Shown: piece by piece, positions 9,979 through 18,921 of the stretch
Layout: the number at the start of each line of letters is the position of its first letter
How positions within the stretch are numbered: position 1 is the stretch's first letter
DNA from: Sphingopyxis jiangsuensis
GTDB taxonomy: Bacteria; Pseudomonadota; Alphaproteobacteria; Sphingomonadales; Sphingomonadaceae
Length of the DNA stretch: 64,000 nucleotides
Assembly (NCBI RefSeq): GCF_016734905.1
Contig: NZ_JAERPO010000001.1
Span: 1,054,001 to 1,118,000, forward strand
Direction: 5' to 3'
Notes under the pieces: generated by a model
The model's input: only the letters and a program-made list of their open reading frames with translations
Database searches by the model: none
Told to the model about the DNA's origin: nothing
Translations under genes and position numbers: made by a program

Positions 9979-11193
9979 CTAGCTGTCAGCGCCAAAGAGG
10001 TCGCGGCTATAAACCTTGTCGGCGACATCGGCGAGGTCGTCGGTAACGCGATTGGCGATGATGACATCGGCTTCGGTCTTGAAGGCGTCAAGGTCGCGAA
10101 CGACGCGCGAGTTGAACAGCAGTTCCTCCTCAAGGAGCGGCTCATGAACGATCACCTCGATCCCCTTCGCCTTGATCCGCTTCATCACGCCCAAAATACT
10201 GCTGGCACGGAAATTGTCCGATCCTGCCTTCATCGCAAGGCGATGGATGCCAACGACGCGCGGGTTGCGCTTGATGACCTCGGCCGCGACGAAATCCTTG
10301 CGCGTCGTATTCGACGACACGATCGCCGCGATCAGATTTTGCGGCACGTCCTGATAATTGGCGAGCATCTGCTTCGTGTCCTTGGGCAGGCAATAGCCGC
10401 CATAGCCGAAGGATGGGTTGTTATAGAATTGCCCGATGCGCGGATCGAGGCACACGCCTTCGATCACCTGCCGCGAGTCCAGCCCGTGAGTCGCGGCATA
10501 GGTGTCGAGTTCGTTGAAGAAAGCGACGCGCATCGCAAGATAGGTGTTGGCGAACAATTTGATCGCTTCTGCCTCGGTATTGCCGGTTTGGAGGATGGCT
10601 GCCTCGGGCTTCAGCGACGCTTCGAGAAGCAATTGGCCGAATTCGCGCGCGCGCGGATGCGTGTTACCGACGATGATTCGCGACGGGTGGAGATTGTCAA
10701 AGAGAGCGCGCCCTTCGCGCAGGAACTCGGGCGAAAAGATCACCGTGTCGGTATCATGTTCGGCGCGCATCCTTTCGGTGAAGCCGACAGGGACCGTCGA
10801 TTTGACGACGATCAGCGCGTCAGGCGCCATCACGAGCGCGTCTGCAATCACTGCCTCGACCGTGCTCGTGTTGAAATAATTGGTGTCGGGATCATAGTCG
10901 GTCGGCGTCGCAACGACGACAAAGTCGGCACCGCCATAGGCCGCTTGCTCGTCGAGTGTAGCAACGAGGTCGAGCGGCTTGTTGGCGAGATAATCCTCGA
11001 TCTCGGGGTCGGCGATGGGCGACTGGCGTGCATTGATCTGTTCGACCTTGCGCGCGTCGATGTCGAGGGCAACGACACGGTTCCGCTGGGCGAGCAGCAC
11101 GGCGTTCGATATGCCGACATAGCCCGTCCCGACGACGGCGATCTTGGGAGCGGAGGCCGAGACGCCGGATTGCGATGCGGGGGATGCGGACAA
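9979..11193 (-). CDS. ugd: UDP-glucose 6-dehydrogenase
   Basis: About 404 residues; oxidises UDP-glucose to UDP-glucuronate with two NAD+. The Rossmann motif GTGYVG is at residues 22-27, and the catalytic Cys is near residue 268 in the [11 protein letters not shown] motif. It belongs to the short E. coli Ugd type rather than the TviB or WecC types found later in the window. No ATG lies upstream of the Rossmann motif; I use the TTG at 11193, which has AAGGA at good spacing, although a TTG at 11232 is also open. It probably supplies UDP-GlcA for the polysaccharide made by the locus further right. It is separated from tamA by 118 bases. Confidence 0.88.
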   Translation of the reverse strand: MSASPASQSGVSASAPKIAVVGTGYVGISNAVLLAQRNRVVALDIDARKVEQINARQSPIADPEIEDYLANKPLDLVATLDEQAAYGGADFVVVATPTDYDPDTNYFNTSTVEAVIADALVMAPDALIVVKSTVPVGFTERMRAEHDTDTVIFSPEFLREGRALFDNLHPSRIIVGNTHPRAREFGQLLLEASLKPEAAILQTGNTEAEAIKLFANTYLAMRVAFFNELDTYAATHGLDSRQVIEGVCLDPRIGQFYNNPSFGYGGYCLPKDTKQMLANYQDVPQNLIAAIVSSNTTRKDFVAAEVIKRNPRVVGIHRLAMKAGSDNFRASSILGVMKRIKAKGIEVIVHEPLLEEELLFNSRVVRDLDAFKTEADVIIANRVTDDLADVADKVYSRDLFGADS

Positions 11194-11266
11194 GTCGATA
11201 TCCTTTGTCTGACGGGAGCGGCTCAGTAGCAAGCGCGCGCGCTGCGCTCAACACGCGCCGCGCGTG

Positions 11267-12730
11267 TCAGGTGCCGCAATAGGTCACATAGGGTTCGGCG
11301 TCGTCGGGACCGGGACCGGCAAATTCGCTCCATTCGTCACGCGCGACAAAGGGATTGCGGACGACATCGAGCAATGCCAACCAAGGCGCCATATCGCCCG
11401 CCTCGGCACTTTCGAGCGCGGCTTCGACACGATGGTTGCGCGGAATATAGAGCGGATTCACCGCGTCCATGGCGTCGGCCCGCGCAAGCGGCTCGTCGGT
11501 TTCGCGCGCAAGCCGCTCCCACCAGTCAGCGATCCACGATGCCATGGCGTCGGGATAGGGCATCAGGCTTTCGAGCAGGTTTCCGTCACCGCGCAGCATC
11601 ATGGCGAGCCCGCGGAAAAAGAGCGTGAAGTCAATGCGATTGCCCTCAAGCGCATCGAACAGCGAATCGAACAATTGCTGGTCGCCGTCCTCCGATTGTT
11701 CGAGCGCCAACTTGCGCCGCATCACTGCCGAGAGCGCCGCGGCGAAGCGAGCGGGAATGGCGTCGGCAAGCGCCTTGGCCGCTTCCACCGCGGCAGGGTC
11801 GATGGCATGGATCGCGGGAAGCAGCGCTTCGGCAAAGCGCGCCATGTTCCAGTGCATTATCCGCGGCTGGTTGCCATAAGCATATCGGCCTTGCGTATCG
11901 ATCGAGCTGAAAACGGTGCTCATCGCGAAACGATCGACAAACGCACAGGGGCCGTAATCGATCGTCTCGCCGCTGATCGCGACATTGTCGGTGTTCATGA
12001 CGCCATGGACAAAGCCGATGCCGAGCCAGCGCGCGACGAGATCGCATTGCAGACCGATGACGCGGTCGAGCAACGCAAGATGCGGGTTCGCCTGATCGGC
12101 AAGGTCCGGAAAATGCCGAGCGATACTGTAATCGGACAGCCGCGCGACATGCTCCGCGCCGAAATGCGCAGCGAAGAACTGAAAAGTTCCGACGCGGATA
12201 TGGCTGCTCGCGACGCGCGTGAGGACGGCGCCCGGATGCCCGCGCTCGCGCTGCACCCGGTCGCCCGTCGCCACCGCCGCAAGCGAGCGCGTTGTCGGAA
12301 CGCCAAGCGCCGCCATCGCCTCGGACACCAGATATTCGCGCAGGACGGGACCGACCGCGGCCTTGCCATCACCATTGCGCGAAAAGCTGGTCGGTCCGGA
12401 TCCTTTGAGCTGGATGTCGAAACGCGCACCGTCGGGCGCGACGATTTCGCCGAGCAAAAGCGCGCGCCCGTCGCCGAGCTGCGGCGAAAAATGGCCGAAC
12501 TGGTGCCCCGCATAGGCGAGCGCGATCGGATCGCTGCCCGCGGGGAGGCTCGCGCCCGAAAACAGCGCTGCCAGATCGGCCTCGCCGACATCTTCAAAAT
12601 CCAGACCCAGCGCTGCAGCGAGCGGATGATTGAAGGCGAGCATCGCCGGTGCCGACGGCTTGACCGCCTCCGCCGGCGTGTAAAAGCCGTCCATCCGATT
12701 GTGAAAACTATTGTCGAAGGCGAAATCCAC
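11267..12730 (-). CDS. selO: SelO-family protein adenylyltransferase (YdiU)
   Basis: A 487-residue pseudokinase-fold enzyme. SelO/YdiU proteins transfer AMP (or UMP) from the nucleotide to Ser, Thr or Tyr of target proteins and are linked to redox stress. Family motifs visible are YAGHQFG (residues 73-79), LGDGRA (85-90), the KGSGPT...SRNGDGKA block (109-124), and an Asn-Thr-Asp-Asn active-site stretch near 240. The protein ends in Thr-Tyr-Cys-Gly-Thr; the C-terminal Cys takes the place of the selenocysteine of animal SelO. Length fits the family. It stands alone between ugd and an acyl-CoA-dehydrogenase-like gene, with 116 non-coding bases upstream. Confidence 0.92.
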   Translation of the reverse strand: MDFAFDNSFHNRMDGFYTPAEAVKPSAPAMLAFNHPLAAALGLDFEDVGEADLAALFSGASLPAGSDPIALAYAGHQFGHFSPQLGDGRALLLGEIVAPDGARFDIQLKGSGPTSFSRNGDGKAAVGPVLREYLVSEAMAALGVPTTRSLAAVATGDRVQRERGHPGAVLTRVASSHIRVGTFQFFAAHFGAEHVARLSDYSIARHFPDLADQANPHLALLDRVIGLQCDLVARWLGIGFVHGVMNTDNVAISGETIDYGPCAFVDRFAMSTVFSSIDTQGRYAYGNQPRIMHWNMARFAEALLPAIHAIDPAAVEAAKALADAIPARFAAALSAVMRRKLALEQSEDGDQQLFDSLFDALEGNRIDFTLFFRGLAMMLRGDGNLLESLMPYPDAMASWIADWWERLARETDEPLARADAMDAVNPLYIPRNHRVEAALESAEAGDMAPWLALLDVVRNPFVARDEWSEFAGPGPDDAEPYVTYCGT

Positions 12731-12846
12731 CGCGTCGCTCCTTGCCCGCCCCAGATTGACCGGCCGCGCCGCGATTGCAAGTCGTGCTCTTGGATAATGA
12801 GAGGGCGCGGGTGGGACGGAAGGCGCCCCGCACCCGCGCCCATTCG

Positions 12847-13995
12847 TCAGCCGTCAATATCGAGCTGCAGGGCGAGACGACCGCTCAACTCGCGCTGTGC
12901 TGGCTCCTGAAGCGGATGATAGCGCGCGCCTTGAACGTCGCGGAAGGCGCGCTCGATCGTCGACCCCTTATAAAAGGCGGCGCCGCCGGCCACTTCCATC
13001 GCCAGTTCGGCGGTGCGAATTGCGGCGCGACCGGTCACGGTGCGACCGGTCATGACGCTGCTCGTCTTCGCAGGTCCGGGTCCGCCCGCCTCCGCCTCCG
13101 CAATCATCGCGTCGAGTGCGGTTTCCGCGATCCAGAAACTATTCTGCATTTCGCCGACAAGCGCGATCATCCCGCCTGTCGAGGCCTTGCGCCGTGCCGC
13201 CTCAAGCGCGGCGTCGCGCGCCGCCTCCGCGACGCCGAGATAGGCGGAATAGATCAGCGGAAAGGCGATCATGCTGATAATGTGGAACAACATATGCCAC
13301 TGCCCCTGCGGCCGCCGGCCGGAAACGGCTGCATCGGCAAGGAAAACGTCCTTCAGCTCGACATCGTGCGAACCGGTGCCACGCATCCCCATCGTGTTCC
13401 ACGTATCGAGGATGGTTACACCGTCGGCATCGAGCGGCAGCGCGAAGTGGAGAACGGTCGGTCCCGCATCGGGATCGTCATAGACCGCACTCGTCATCAG
13501 CAGATCACCCGCCTGACAACCGCTCGAGAATATCTTGCGCGCGTTGATCCGGAAGCCGCCATCGACTTTCGTTGCCGTCCCGCTGCCCTGCAGCCAGTCG
13601 GACCCGCCGCTCGACACGAGCACCAGATTCTCCGACGCGATCCGCTTCAAAAGACCGTCGGTCGGCGCCTGCATATGCTGCCAGCGCCATGCCGCGACCG
13701 CGACCTGGTGGCAGTGCATCGAAAAGGCAAGCGCGGTCGAGCCGCATCCCTTGCCGAGCCGCCGCACGACGCCGCAAAGTGTGCGGTAATCCATTCCGTT
13801 CCCGCCCAGGTCCACGGGCACCGCGGCCCCGATCAGTCCAGCCTCGCGGAGCAGCCCATAATTGTCGGCGACAAAGCGCCCCTCGCAATCGTGGCTTTCG
13901 GCCGTCGCTCCGATCGTCGCAGCAATGCGGTCCGCAATTTCGTGCCAGTAATCGGCGGTCATTGCCTTCGCTTCTACAAGCATATTCATCTCCAT
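12847..13995 (-). CDS. acyl-CoA dehydrogenase-family flavoprotein
   Basis: A 382-residue protein with the acyl-CoA dehydrogenase layout: N-terminal helical domain (about 15-110), middle beta domain with the SSGGSDW...TATKVDGGFRI region (about 128-150), and C-terminal helical bundle (240-370). The C-terminus has ERAFRDVQGARYHPL, which resembles the flavin monooxygenase side of the superfamily (DszC-like) as much as true dehydrogenases, so the reaction is uncertain. Three ATG codons (residues 1, 3, 5) compete for the start; GGAG inside the first two codons could serve the third. It is divergent from an HxlR regulator and very likely controlled by it through the palindromes between them. Confidence 0.8.
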   Translation of the reverse strand: MEMNMLVEAKAMTADYWHEIADRIAATIGATAESHDCEGRFVADNYGLLREAGLIGAAVPVDLGGNGMDYRTLCGVVRRLGKGCGSTALAFSMHCHQVAVAAWRWQHMQAPTDGLLKRIASENLVLVSSGGSDWLQGSGTATKVDGGFRINARKIFSSGCQAGDLLMTSAVYDDPDAGPTVLHFALPLDADGVTILDTWNTMGMRGTGSHDVELKDVFLADAAVSGRRPQGQWHMLFHIISMIAFPLIYSAYLGVAEAARDAALEAARRKASTGGMIALVGEMQNSFWIAETALDAMIAEAEAGGPGPAKTSSVMTGRTVTGRAAIRTAELAMEVAGGAAFYKGSTIERAFRDVQGARYHPLQEPAQRELSGRLALQLDIDG

Positions 13996-14048
13996 AGGTT
14001 GCTTCCCTGCTGGCGATGGTTGTGTCGGTTCGTGGCGACCGCGAATAG

Positions 14049-14084
14049 TTCAGGAACTGAATCGCCGCCGATTCAGAAACTGAA
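14049..14084. promoter_or_regulatory. twin palindromic operator between flavoprotein and HxlR genes
   Basis: Two copies of a 13-base palindrome, TTCAG-N3-CTGAA, at 14049-14061 and 14072-14084. Their centres are 23 bases apart, about two helical turns. The intervening bases also form CTGAATC...GATTCAG. A good -10 box TATAAT lies at 14110-14115, before the HxlR start at 14136, so the second site overlaps the expected -35 region. Position and symmetry fit binding of an HxlR-type dimer controlling both divergent genes. The site is seen directly; its use by this regulator is inferred. Confidence 0.6.
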
Positions 14085-14135
14085 CTCGCGCCCGCCAAAC
14101 GGCATGGGCTATAATGCTGCGGAAGGGAGCCTATC

Positions 14136-14843
14136 ATGGCAAAGGCGAGCTATGGGCAATTTTGTCCGGTCGCGATGGCGGCCGAGATTTTGTGTACGCG
14201 CTGGACGATTGTTCTCGTGCGCGAACTCGCAGCCGGGTCGACGCGTTTCAATGACTTGCGCCGCGGCGTCCCGCGCATGTCGCCGGCGCTGCTCTCACAG
14301 CGACTGAAGGATCTGGAGGCGGCCGGCATCCTCCGCCGCACGCCGGTTCCCGGCGACTCGGGCGTCTTCGACTATGTCCTCACCCGTGCGGGACAGGAAC
14401 TCGCACCCGTTGTCGAGGCCTTCGGCGTCTGGGGAAAGCGCTGGATCGACGGCGACCTTTCGCTCGAAAAACTCGACGCGCATTTGCTCATGTGGGACAT
14501 GCGCCGCGGGCTCGTGCTCGACCCGATGCCAGCACGACGTTCGATCATCCAGTTCCGCTATCCCGAACTTCCCGCCGAGCGCCGATCATGGTGGCTCGTC
14601 GTCGAACCCGGCAGCGAAACGCAGCTGTGCTCGGTCGATCCCGGATTCGACGTCGACCTTTATGCATCGTGCGACCTGCGCACGATGACGGCGATCTGGA
14701 TGGGCTATGACACTGTGGCCGCGGCCATCGAGGACCGAAGGTTGCTGCTTACCGGCGACGACCGGCTGACGGCGAGTATTGAAACCTGGCTGGGGCTCAG
14801 TCCTTTCGCGCGAACCAGTCGTGTCGTCGAGGCTGCGGCGTAA
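14136..14843 (+). CDS. HxlR-family regulator with C-terminal SCP2-like domain
   Basis: A 235-residue transcription regulator. Residues 8-100 form the HxlR winged helix, with the family Cys at residue 10 and the MSPALLSQRLKDL recognition region near 48-60. The last 120 residues form an extra domain with an SCP2/sterol-carrier-like look, as seen in a subgroup of HxlR proteins, which could bind a lipid or acyl ligand. The start has GGAAGGGAG upstream. The gene is divergent from the acyl-CoA-dehydrogenase-like flavoprotein and probably regulates it and itself. The ligand is unknown, but an acyl or aromatic compound would fit the neighbour. Confidence 0.85.
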   Translation: MAKASYGQFCPVAMAAEILCTRWTIVLVRELAAGSTRFNDLRRGVPRMSPALLSQRLKDLEAAGILRRTPVPGDSGVFDYVLTRAGQELAPVVEAFGVWGKRWIDGDLSLEKLDAHLLMWDMRRGLVLDPMPARRSIIQFRYPELPAERRSWWLVVEPGSETQLCSVDPGFDVDLYASCDLRTMTAIWMGYDTVAAAIEDRRLLLTGDDRLTASIETWLGLSPFARTSRVVEAAA

Positions 14844-14884
14844 AATTGTCGATTGCGAACCGCGCAAGGCTTTGCTAGCCGCCG

Positions 14885-15058
14885 CGTCCGTGACCTCAGG
14901 TTCCCCGGAAACGGGGTGAAAAGGGAAGTCCGGTTCCAATCCGGCGCTGCCCCCGCAACTGTCGTCGGAGAGAAGGGTGCGATCGTGCCACTGGAACGAT
15001 GTTCCGGGAAGGCCGCATCCCTTTGATGACCCGGCAAGCCAGGAGACCTGCCCGAGCG
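14885..15058 (+). promoter_or_regulatory. cobalamin (adenosylcobalamin) riboswitch aptamer
   Basis: A classic B12 element is readable on the plus strand: the AGGTTCC start, the AAAAGGGAA segment near 14920, the GCTGCCCCCGCAACTGT block near 14947-14963, the GTGCCACTGG segment near 14985, and the B12 box AGCCAGGAGACCTGCC at about 15037-15052. It lies directly upstream of the B12 transport genes btuB-F-C-D. In this family, bound adenosylcobalamin turns expression off. Aptamer limits are approximate. Confidence 0.95.
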
Positions 15059-15098
15059 TCGCCGTTATCTGCGCGCGGGCGGGGTGTACCGGGAGCAG

Positions 15099-15144
15099 GC
15101 GAGGTTCCTCGCGTGACGGCAAAGCCGTGACGTTGGAGAACCTC
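15099..15144 (+). promoter_or_regulatory. btuB leader switch: competing hairpin and RBS-covering helix
   Basis: Between the aptamer and btuB two exclusive pairings can be drawn. GCGAGG (15099-15104) pairs with CCTCGC (15107-15112) as a local hairpin. Alternatively GAGGTTC (15101-15107) pairs with GAACCTC (15138-15144), which touches the GGAG ribosome binding site at 15135-15138; a small ACGGC/GCCGT hairpin (15116-15128) sits inside that helix. This suggests control at translation initiation. Which state corresponds to bound B12 is not shown by the sequence. Confidence 0.55.
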
Positions 15145-15146
15145 TT

Positions 15147-17111
15147 ATGAAGACTTTTGCCTATCGTACCGCCATTTCGCTGATCGCCTTCGCGGCCACC
15201 GCGCCGGCGCTCGCCGCCGAGGCGAACGAGGACGACCGCATCGCGATCACCGTCATCGGCGTCCCGCTCGCGCGCGAAGACGCCAACGCATCGCTGTCGA
15301 TCATCGATGCCGAGGATATTGCGCGCGCGCAGAACGGCGCCGCCGCCGACCTTGTCGCGCGTCTTCCCGGCGTAACGCTCAACCAATATGGCGCACTCGG
15401 CGGCGTCACAAATCTGCGTATCCGCGGCGCCGAGACCGACCAGACGCTGGTCGTTATCGACGGGGTGCGCGTCGGCGACCCCTCGTCGCCGGGCGGCGGG
15501 TTCGACTTCGGCAATCTGATGCTCGGGACGATCGACCGGATCGAAGTGCTGCGCGGCGCGAACAGTCTGCCGTGGGGCAGCCAGGCAATCGGCGGCGTTG
15601 TCGCGGTCACTACCACCGCTGCCACGCCTGCGGCAGGCGCGGTCACGAGCGGGCGGATCGGCGCCGAATATGGCGCGCGCGACACGGTGCGCGTCAACGG
15701 CCAGCTTCGCACCGCGGTGCTTGGCGCTTCGCAGTTCGGGATCGGCGGCGGCTATGTCCGTACCGACGGCTTCAGCAACGCGGCGGGCGGGACCGAGCGC
15801 GACGGCTATCGCCAATATAGCGCGAACATCAGCAACCGCACCGACATCGGCGACACGCTGACTTTCCGCGCCTTTGGCCTCTACGCCGACAGCCGGATCG
15901 ACCTCGATGGTTTCGCGCCGCCGACCTACAGCTTCGGCGACACCGACGAATTTCAGAAGACGCGCGAACATTATGCCGCCGCGTCGATCGAGCATCGGCC
16001 CGGCGGACGCGGGACCGGATCGACGGGTTTCACGCACCAGCTTCAATTCGGGATCGCCGACGTCAACCGCGACAATTACAACCCGGCGTTCGGCACGGCG
16101 CCCGGCTTCAGCGCGCGCGGACGCAGCGAAAGGCTGAGCTATAGCGCCGACTGGACCGTGACCCCGGAAATTCGCCTGATCGCCGGCGCCGAGCGCGAGT
16201 GGAGCCGCAGCCTGACCGATGACGGCTTTGCGCCCGACCGTCGCAAGACCGCGACGACGGGCGTCTGGGCGATGGCGACGGCGAAGCCGACCGATACGCT
16301 GACGTTGACCGGCGGTGTGCGCCGCGACGATCACCGCGACTTCGGCGGCGCGACAAGCGTCGCCTTCGACATCGGCCAGCGGCTCGGCGAGATCGTCACG
16401 CTGCGCGCGAGCTATCGCGAGGGATTCAAGGCACCGACCTTGTTCCAGCTCTCCGATTCGGCGGGTGCCTATGGCAACCCCGACCTGCGCCCTGAAACCG
16501 CGCGCTCCTATGAAATCGGCGTGCGGATCGGCAACGCGCAGCGCTGGTACGCCGATATCGCCTGGTACCGCCGCGACAGCCGCGACCTTATCGATTTCGT
16601 GTCGTGCCCGCCGGGACCCAATCCCCTTCCCCCGATCTGCGCCACCGGCACCCGCCCCTTCGGTACCTATGACAATATCAACCGCGCGCGCGGTCAGGGT
16701 GTCGAGGTCGACGCGGGTGCGAAGCTGAGCGACACGATCGAGCTGCGCGGCAATTACAGCCTCGTCGTCGTTACCGACCGCACGTCCGCCGGCCTTTATG
16801 AAGGCAATCGCCTCGCGCGGCGGCCGAAGCATCTCGCCAACGCCGAGCTTGCGTGGACGCCCGGGGGCGACCTCGCCGGCGCCGACCTGTCGGTCGCGGC
16901 ACGCTATGCGTCGGCGAGCTTCGACAATCGCGCCAACACCGTCCGGCTCGCACCCTATTGGCTCGTCGACCTGCGCGCGAGCTATCCGCTCACTGGCGCT
17001 ATCGAACTGTTCGGCCGCGTCGAAAATCTGTTCGACGAGGAATATCAGACGGTCGCGACCTATGGCACCGCGGGCCGCTCGGCCTATGCCGGGGTGCGCT
17101 GGAGCTTCTGA
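15147..17111 (+). CDS. btuB: TonB-dependent vitamin B12 receptor BtuB
   Basis: A 654-residue outer-membrane receptor that binds cobalamin outside the cell and imports it with TonB energy. It has a signal peptide (about residues 1-24), a TonB-box-like DRIAITVIG stretch after it, a plug domain (about 45-165) with the DQTLVVIDGVRVGDP and GTIDRIEVLRG motifs, then a 22-strand-type barrel ending in aromatic Phe. The upstream riboswitch and the downstream btuF-C-D genes make the B12 assignment firm. The ribosome binding site GGAG is inside a possible sequestering helix. Its TGA stop shares a base with the btuF ATG. Confidence 0.94.
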   Translation: MKTFAYRTAISLIAFAATAPALAAEANEDDRIAITVIGVPLAREDANASLSIIDAEDIARAQNGAAADLVARLPGVTLNQYGALGGVTNLRIRGAETDQTLVVIDGVRVGDPSSPGGGFDFGNLMLGTIDRIEVLRGANSLPWGSQAIGGVVAVTTTAATPAAGAVTSGRIGAEYGARDTVRVNGQLRTAVLGASQFGIGGGYVRTDGFSNAAGGTERDGYRQYSANISNRTDIGDTLTFRAFGLYADSRIDLDGFAPPTYSFGDTDEFQKTREHYAAASIEHRPGGRGTGSTGFTHQLQFGIADVNRDNYNPAFGTAPGFSARGRSERLSYSADWTVTPEIRLIAGAEREWSRSLTDDGFAPDRRKTATTGVWAMATAKPTDTLTLTGGVRRDDHRDFGGATSVAFDIGQRLGEIVTLRASYREGFKAPTLFQLSDSAGAYGNPDLRPETARSYEIGVRIGNAQRWYADIAWYRRDSRDLIDFVSCPPGPNPLPPICATGTRPFGTYDNINRARGQGVEVDAGAKLSDTIELRGNYSLVVVTDRTSAGLYEGNRLARRPKHLANAELAWTPGGDLAGADLSVAARYASASFDNRANTVRLAPYWLVDLRASYPLTGAIELFGRVENLFDEEYQTVATYGTAGRSAYAGVRWSF

Positions 17112-17935
17112 TGCGCATGGCAGCGGCCCTCGCGATGCTGGCGCTCCTCGCGGGTTGCCAGCCGCGCGCGCCGCTGCCCGAGCGCCGCGGCGTCGCGAGC
17201 ATCGACTATTGCGCCGACCAGATGGTGCTCGGGCTGCTTCCCCGCGGAAAGATCCGCGCCGTTTCGTTCGAGGCCGACAGCGACACAAGCTTCTCGGCCC
17301 CGCGCGCCAAGGGCATCGCCCGAATTCGGCCACAGCTCGAGGACATTGCGCGCCTCCGTCCCGCGGTGGTCGTGCGCTCCTATGGCGGCGCTGCGCGGCT
17401 CGACCGCCAGCTCGAAGCGATGGGCATTCACGTCGTCCAGCTTGGCTTCCCGAACAATTTTGCCGAAACGCGCGCCGACCTGCTGCGCGTCGGCACCGAA
17501 CTTGGAGCCGCCCGCCAAGCCCGGCGGCTCGCCAGCGACCTTGAACAACATCTTGCCGCCGCGCAGCGTCCGGCGCCGGCAAGCGCGCCGTCTGTGCTCT
17601 ATGTGACCCCCGGCGACGTTACCACCGGTCCCGGTTCGATGGTCGCCGAAATCGTCGCTGCCGCAGGATACACGACCTATCGCAAGCAGCCCGGCTGGGG
17701 CACGCTCCCGCTCGAGGCGCTCGTCCGCCGCCCGCCCGATGTCGTGATGCGCGCCTTTTTCGACAGCCCGCGCTACCGTCAGGATCATTGGACCGCTTCG
17801 CGTCACCCCGTCGTCGAGCGGGCGACACGCGGTGCAGCAGACGTCGAGGTGCCGGGGGCATGGATATCGTGCGGAAACTGGCTCGCCGGGCACGCCGTAC
17901 ACGCGCTCGCGACGACCGAAAGGGAACAGCGATGA
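17111..17935 (+). CDS. btuF: cobalamin-binding periplasmic protein BtuF
   Basis: A 274-residue class III substrate-binding protein delivering B12 from the periplasm to BtuCD. The signal peptide ends in the lipobox Leu-Leu-Ala-Gly-Cys (Cys near residue 15), so it is probably lipid-anchored, unlike soluble E. coli BtuF. The two-lobe fold with the long linking helix fits residues 30-270. The ATG overlaps the btuB stop as TGATG, which fixes the start; a longer in-frame extension lies inside btuB and is not real. Substrate is inferred from the operon and riboswitch. Confidence 0.85.
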   Translation: MRMAAALAMLALLAGCQPRAPLPERRGVASIDYCADQMVLGLLPRGKIRAVSFEADSDTSFSAPRAKGIARIRPQLEDIARLRPAVVVRSYGGAARLDRQLEAMGIHVVQLGFPNNFAETRADLLRVGTELGAARQARRLASDLEQHLAAAQRPAPASAPSVLYVTPGDVTTGPGSMVAEIVAAAGYTTYRKQPGWGTLPLEALVRRPPDVVMRAFFDSPRYRQDHWTASRHPVVERATRGAADVEVPGAWISCGNWLAGHAVHALATTEREQR

Positions 17936-18921
17936 CCGCAGCGCGACTGAACCCGGCGCTTGCCCTGCTTCTTGTCGTTGCCGCACTGGGAGCCGTGATG
18001 TTCGGCCCCGATGGCGCCGCGCCGCGCCTTGTCGTCGATGCGATCGGCGGGAGCGATCGGGCGGCAGCAATAATCCTTCTCGACATCCGCCTGCCACGCG
18101 TGCTGGCGGCCGCAATTGTCGGCGGAGCGCTGGGCCTCTGCGGTGCGGCGCTGCAGGCGCTGACCCGTAATCCGCTCGCCGAGCCGGGGATATTGGGCGT
18201 GTCGGCGGCGGCCACGCTGGGCGCGACGCTGACGCTCTATTTCGGCATTGCCGCTGCGCTCCCCTGGGTGCTCCCGATCGGGGCCATCGTCGGCGCGCTC
18301 CTTGCGACGAGCCTCCTCGCCGTCGCGGCAATGCGAACGCAAGGGATGGCCACGCTGATCCTCGTCGGCGTCGGCCTGTCGAGTCTCTCGGGCGCGCTGA
18401 TGGCGCTTATCCTCAATTTCGCGCCAAACCCCTTCTCGCTTTCGGATCTCATCAACTGGACGCTGGGGTCGGTCGCCAATCGCTCGCTCGGCGACCTCGT
18501 CTTCACGGCGCCGCTGGTTCTCGCCGGCTGCGTGATCCTGCTCGGCCAGCGCGCGCATCTGTCGCTGCTGGCGATCGGCGAGACCGCCGCCATCGCGCAC
18601 GGTCTCGACGCGCGGCGCACGCGCATCGCCGTTATCGCAGGCACCGGAATCGCAACCGGAGCCGCAGTCGCACTTGCCGGAGCGGTGGGGTTTGTCGGCA
18701 TCGTTGCGCCGCACCTTGTCCGGCCATGGGCAGGGCATGATCCGGGCCGCACCCTGCTCCCTTCGGCAACGCTCGGCGCCCTCCTCCTCGTGCTCGCCGA
18801 CTTGCTCGTGCGCCTCCTCCCCACCGATACCGAGCTGCGGCTTGGTGTCGTCGCGGCGCTCGCCGGCGCTCCCGTCTTCACCATGATCGCGTTGCGGCGC
18901 GGCCGGGGCGCCCATGTCTGA
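17932..18921 (+). CDS. btuC: cobalamin ABC transporter permease BtuC
   Basis: A 329-residue FecCD-family permease with about ten hydrophobic segments. The family sequence LDIRLPRVLAA is near residues 49-59, GAALQALTRNPLAEPGILG near 71-89, and GFVGIVAPHLVR near residue 260. It forms the membrane channel with BtuD. The ATG at 17932 overlaps the btuF stop by four bases (ATGA), so I reject the longer in-frame start at 17788 inside btuF. Its 3' end overlaps btuD by eight bases. Confidence 0.9.
   Translation: MTAARLNPALALLLVVAALGAVMFGPDGAAPRLVVDAIGGSDRAAAIILLDIRLPRVLAAAIVGGALGLCGAALQALTRNPLAEPGILGVSAAATLGATLTLYFGIAAALPWVLPIGAIVGALLATSLLAVAAMRTQGMATLILVGVGLSSLSGALMALILNFAPNPFSLSDLINWTLGSVANRSLGDLVFTAPLVLAGCVILLGQRAHLSLLAIGETAAIAHGLDARRTRIAVIAGTGIATGAAVALAGAVGFVGIVAPHLVRPWAGHDPGRTLLPSATLGALLLVLADLLVRLLPTDTELRLGVVAALAGAPVFTMIALRRGRGAHV

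Noticed and set aside
9274-11229. A 651-codon plus-strand open frame opposite tamA and ugd
   Set aside because: The minus strand holds TamA and UDP-glucose dehydrogenase with intact motifs; the plus frame has Ser/Gly runs from antisense reading and no ribosome binding site.
11264-14307. Plus-strand frames of 548 and 510 codons opposite selO and the flavoprotein
   Set aside because: They are rich in Arg, His and Ala without domain structure, while the opposite strand carries SelO and acyl-CoA dehydrogenase motifs.
14586-17582. A 998-codon open frame on the minus strand opposite the HxlR tail, riboswitch, btuB and btuF
   Set aside because: It is Arg/Ala-rich, matches no family, and runs across a clear riboswitch and two well-supported plus-strand genes. 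High GC content leaves antisense frames open.
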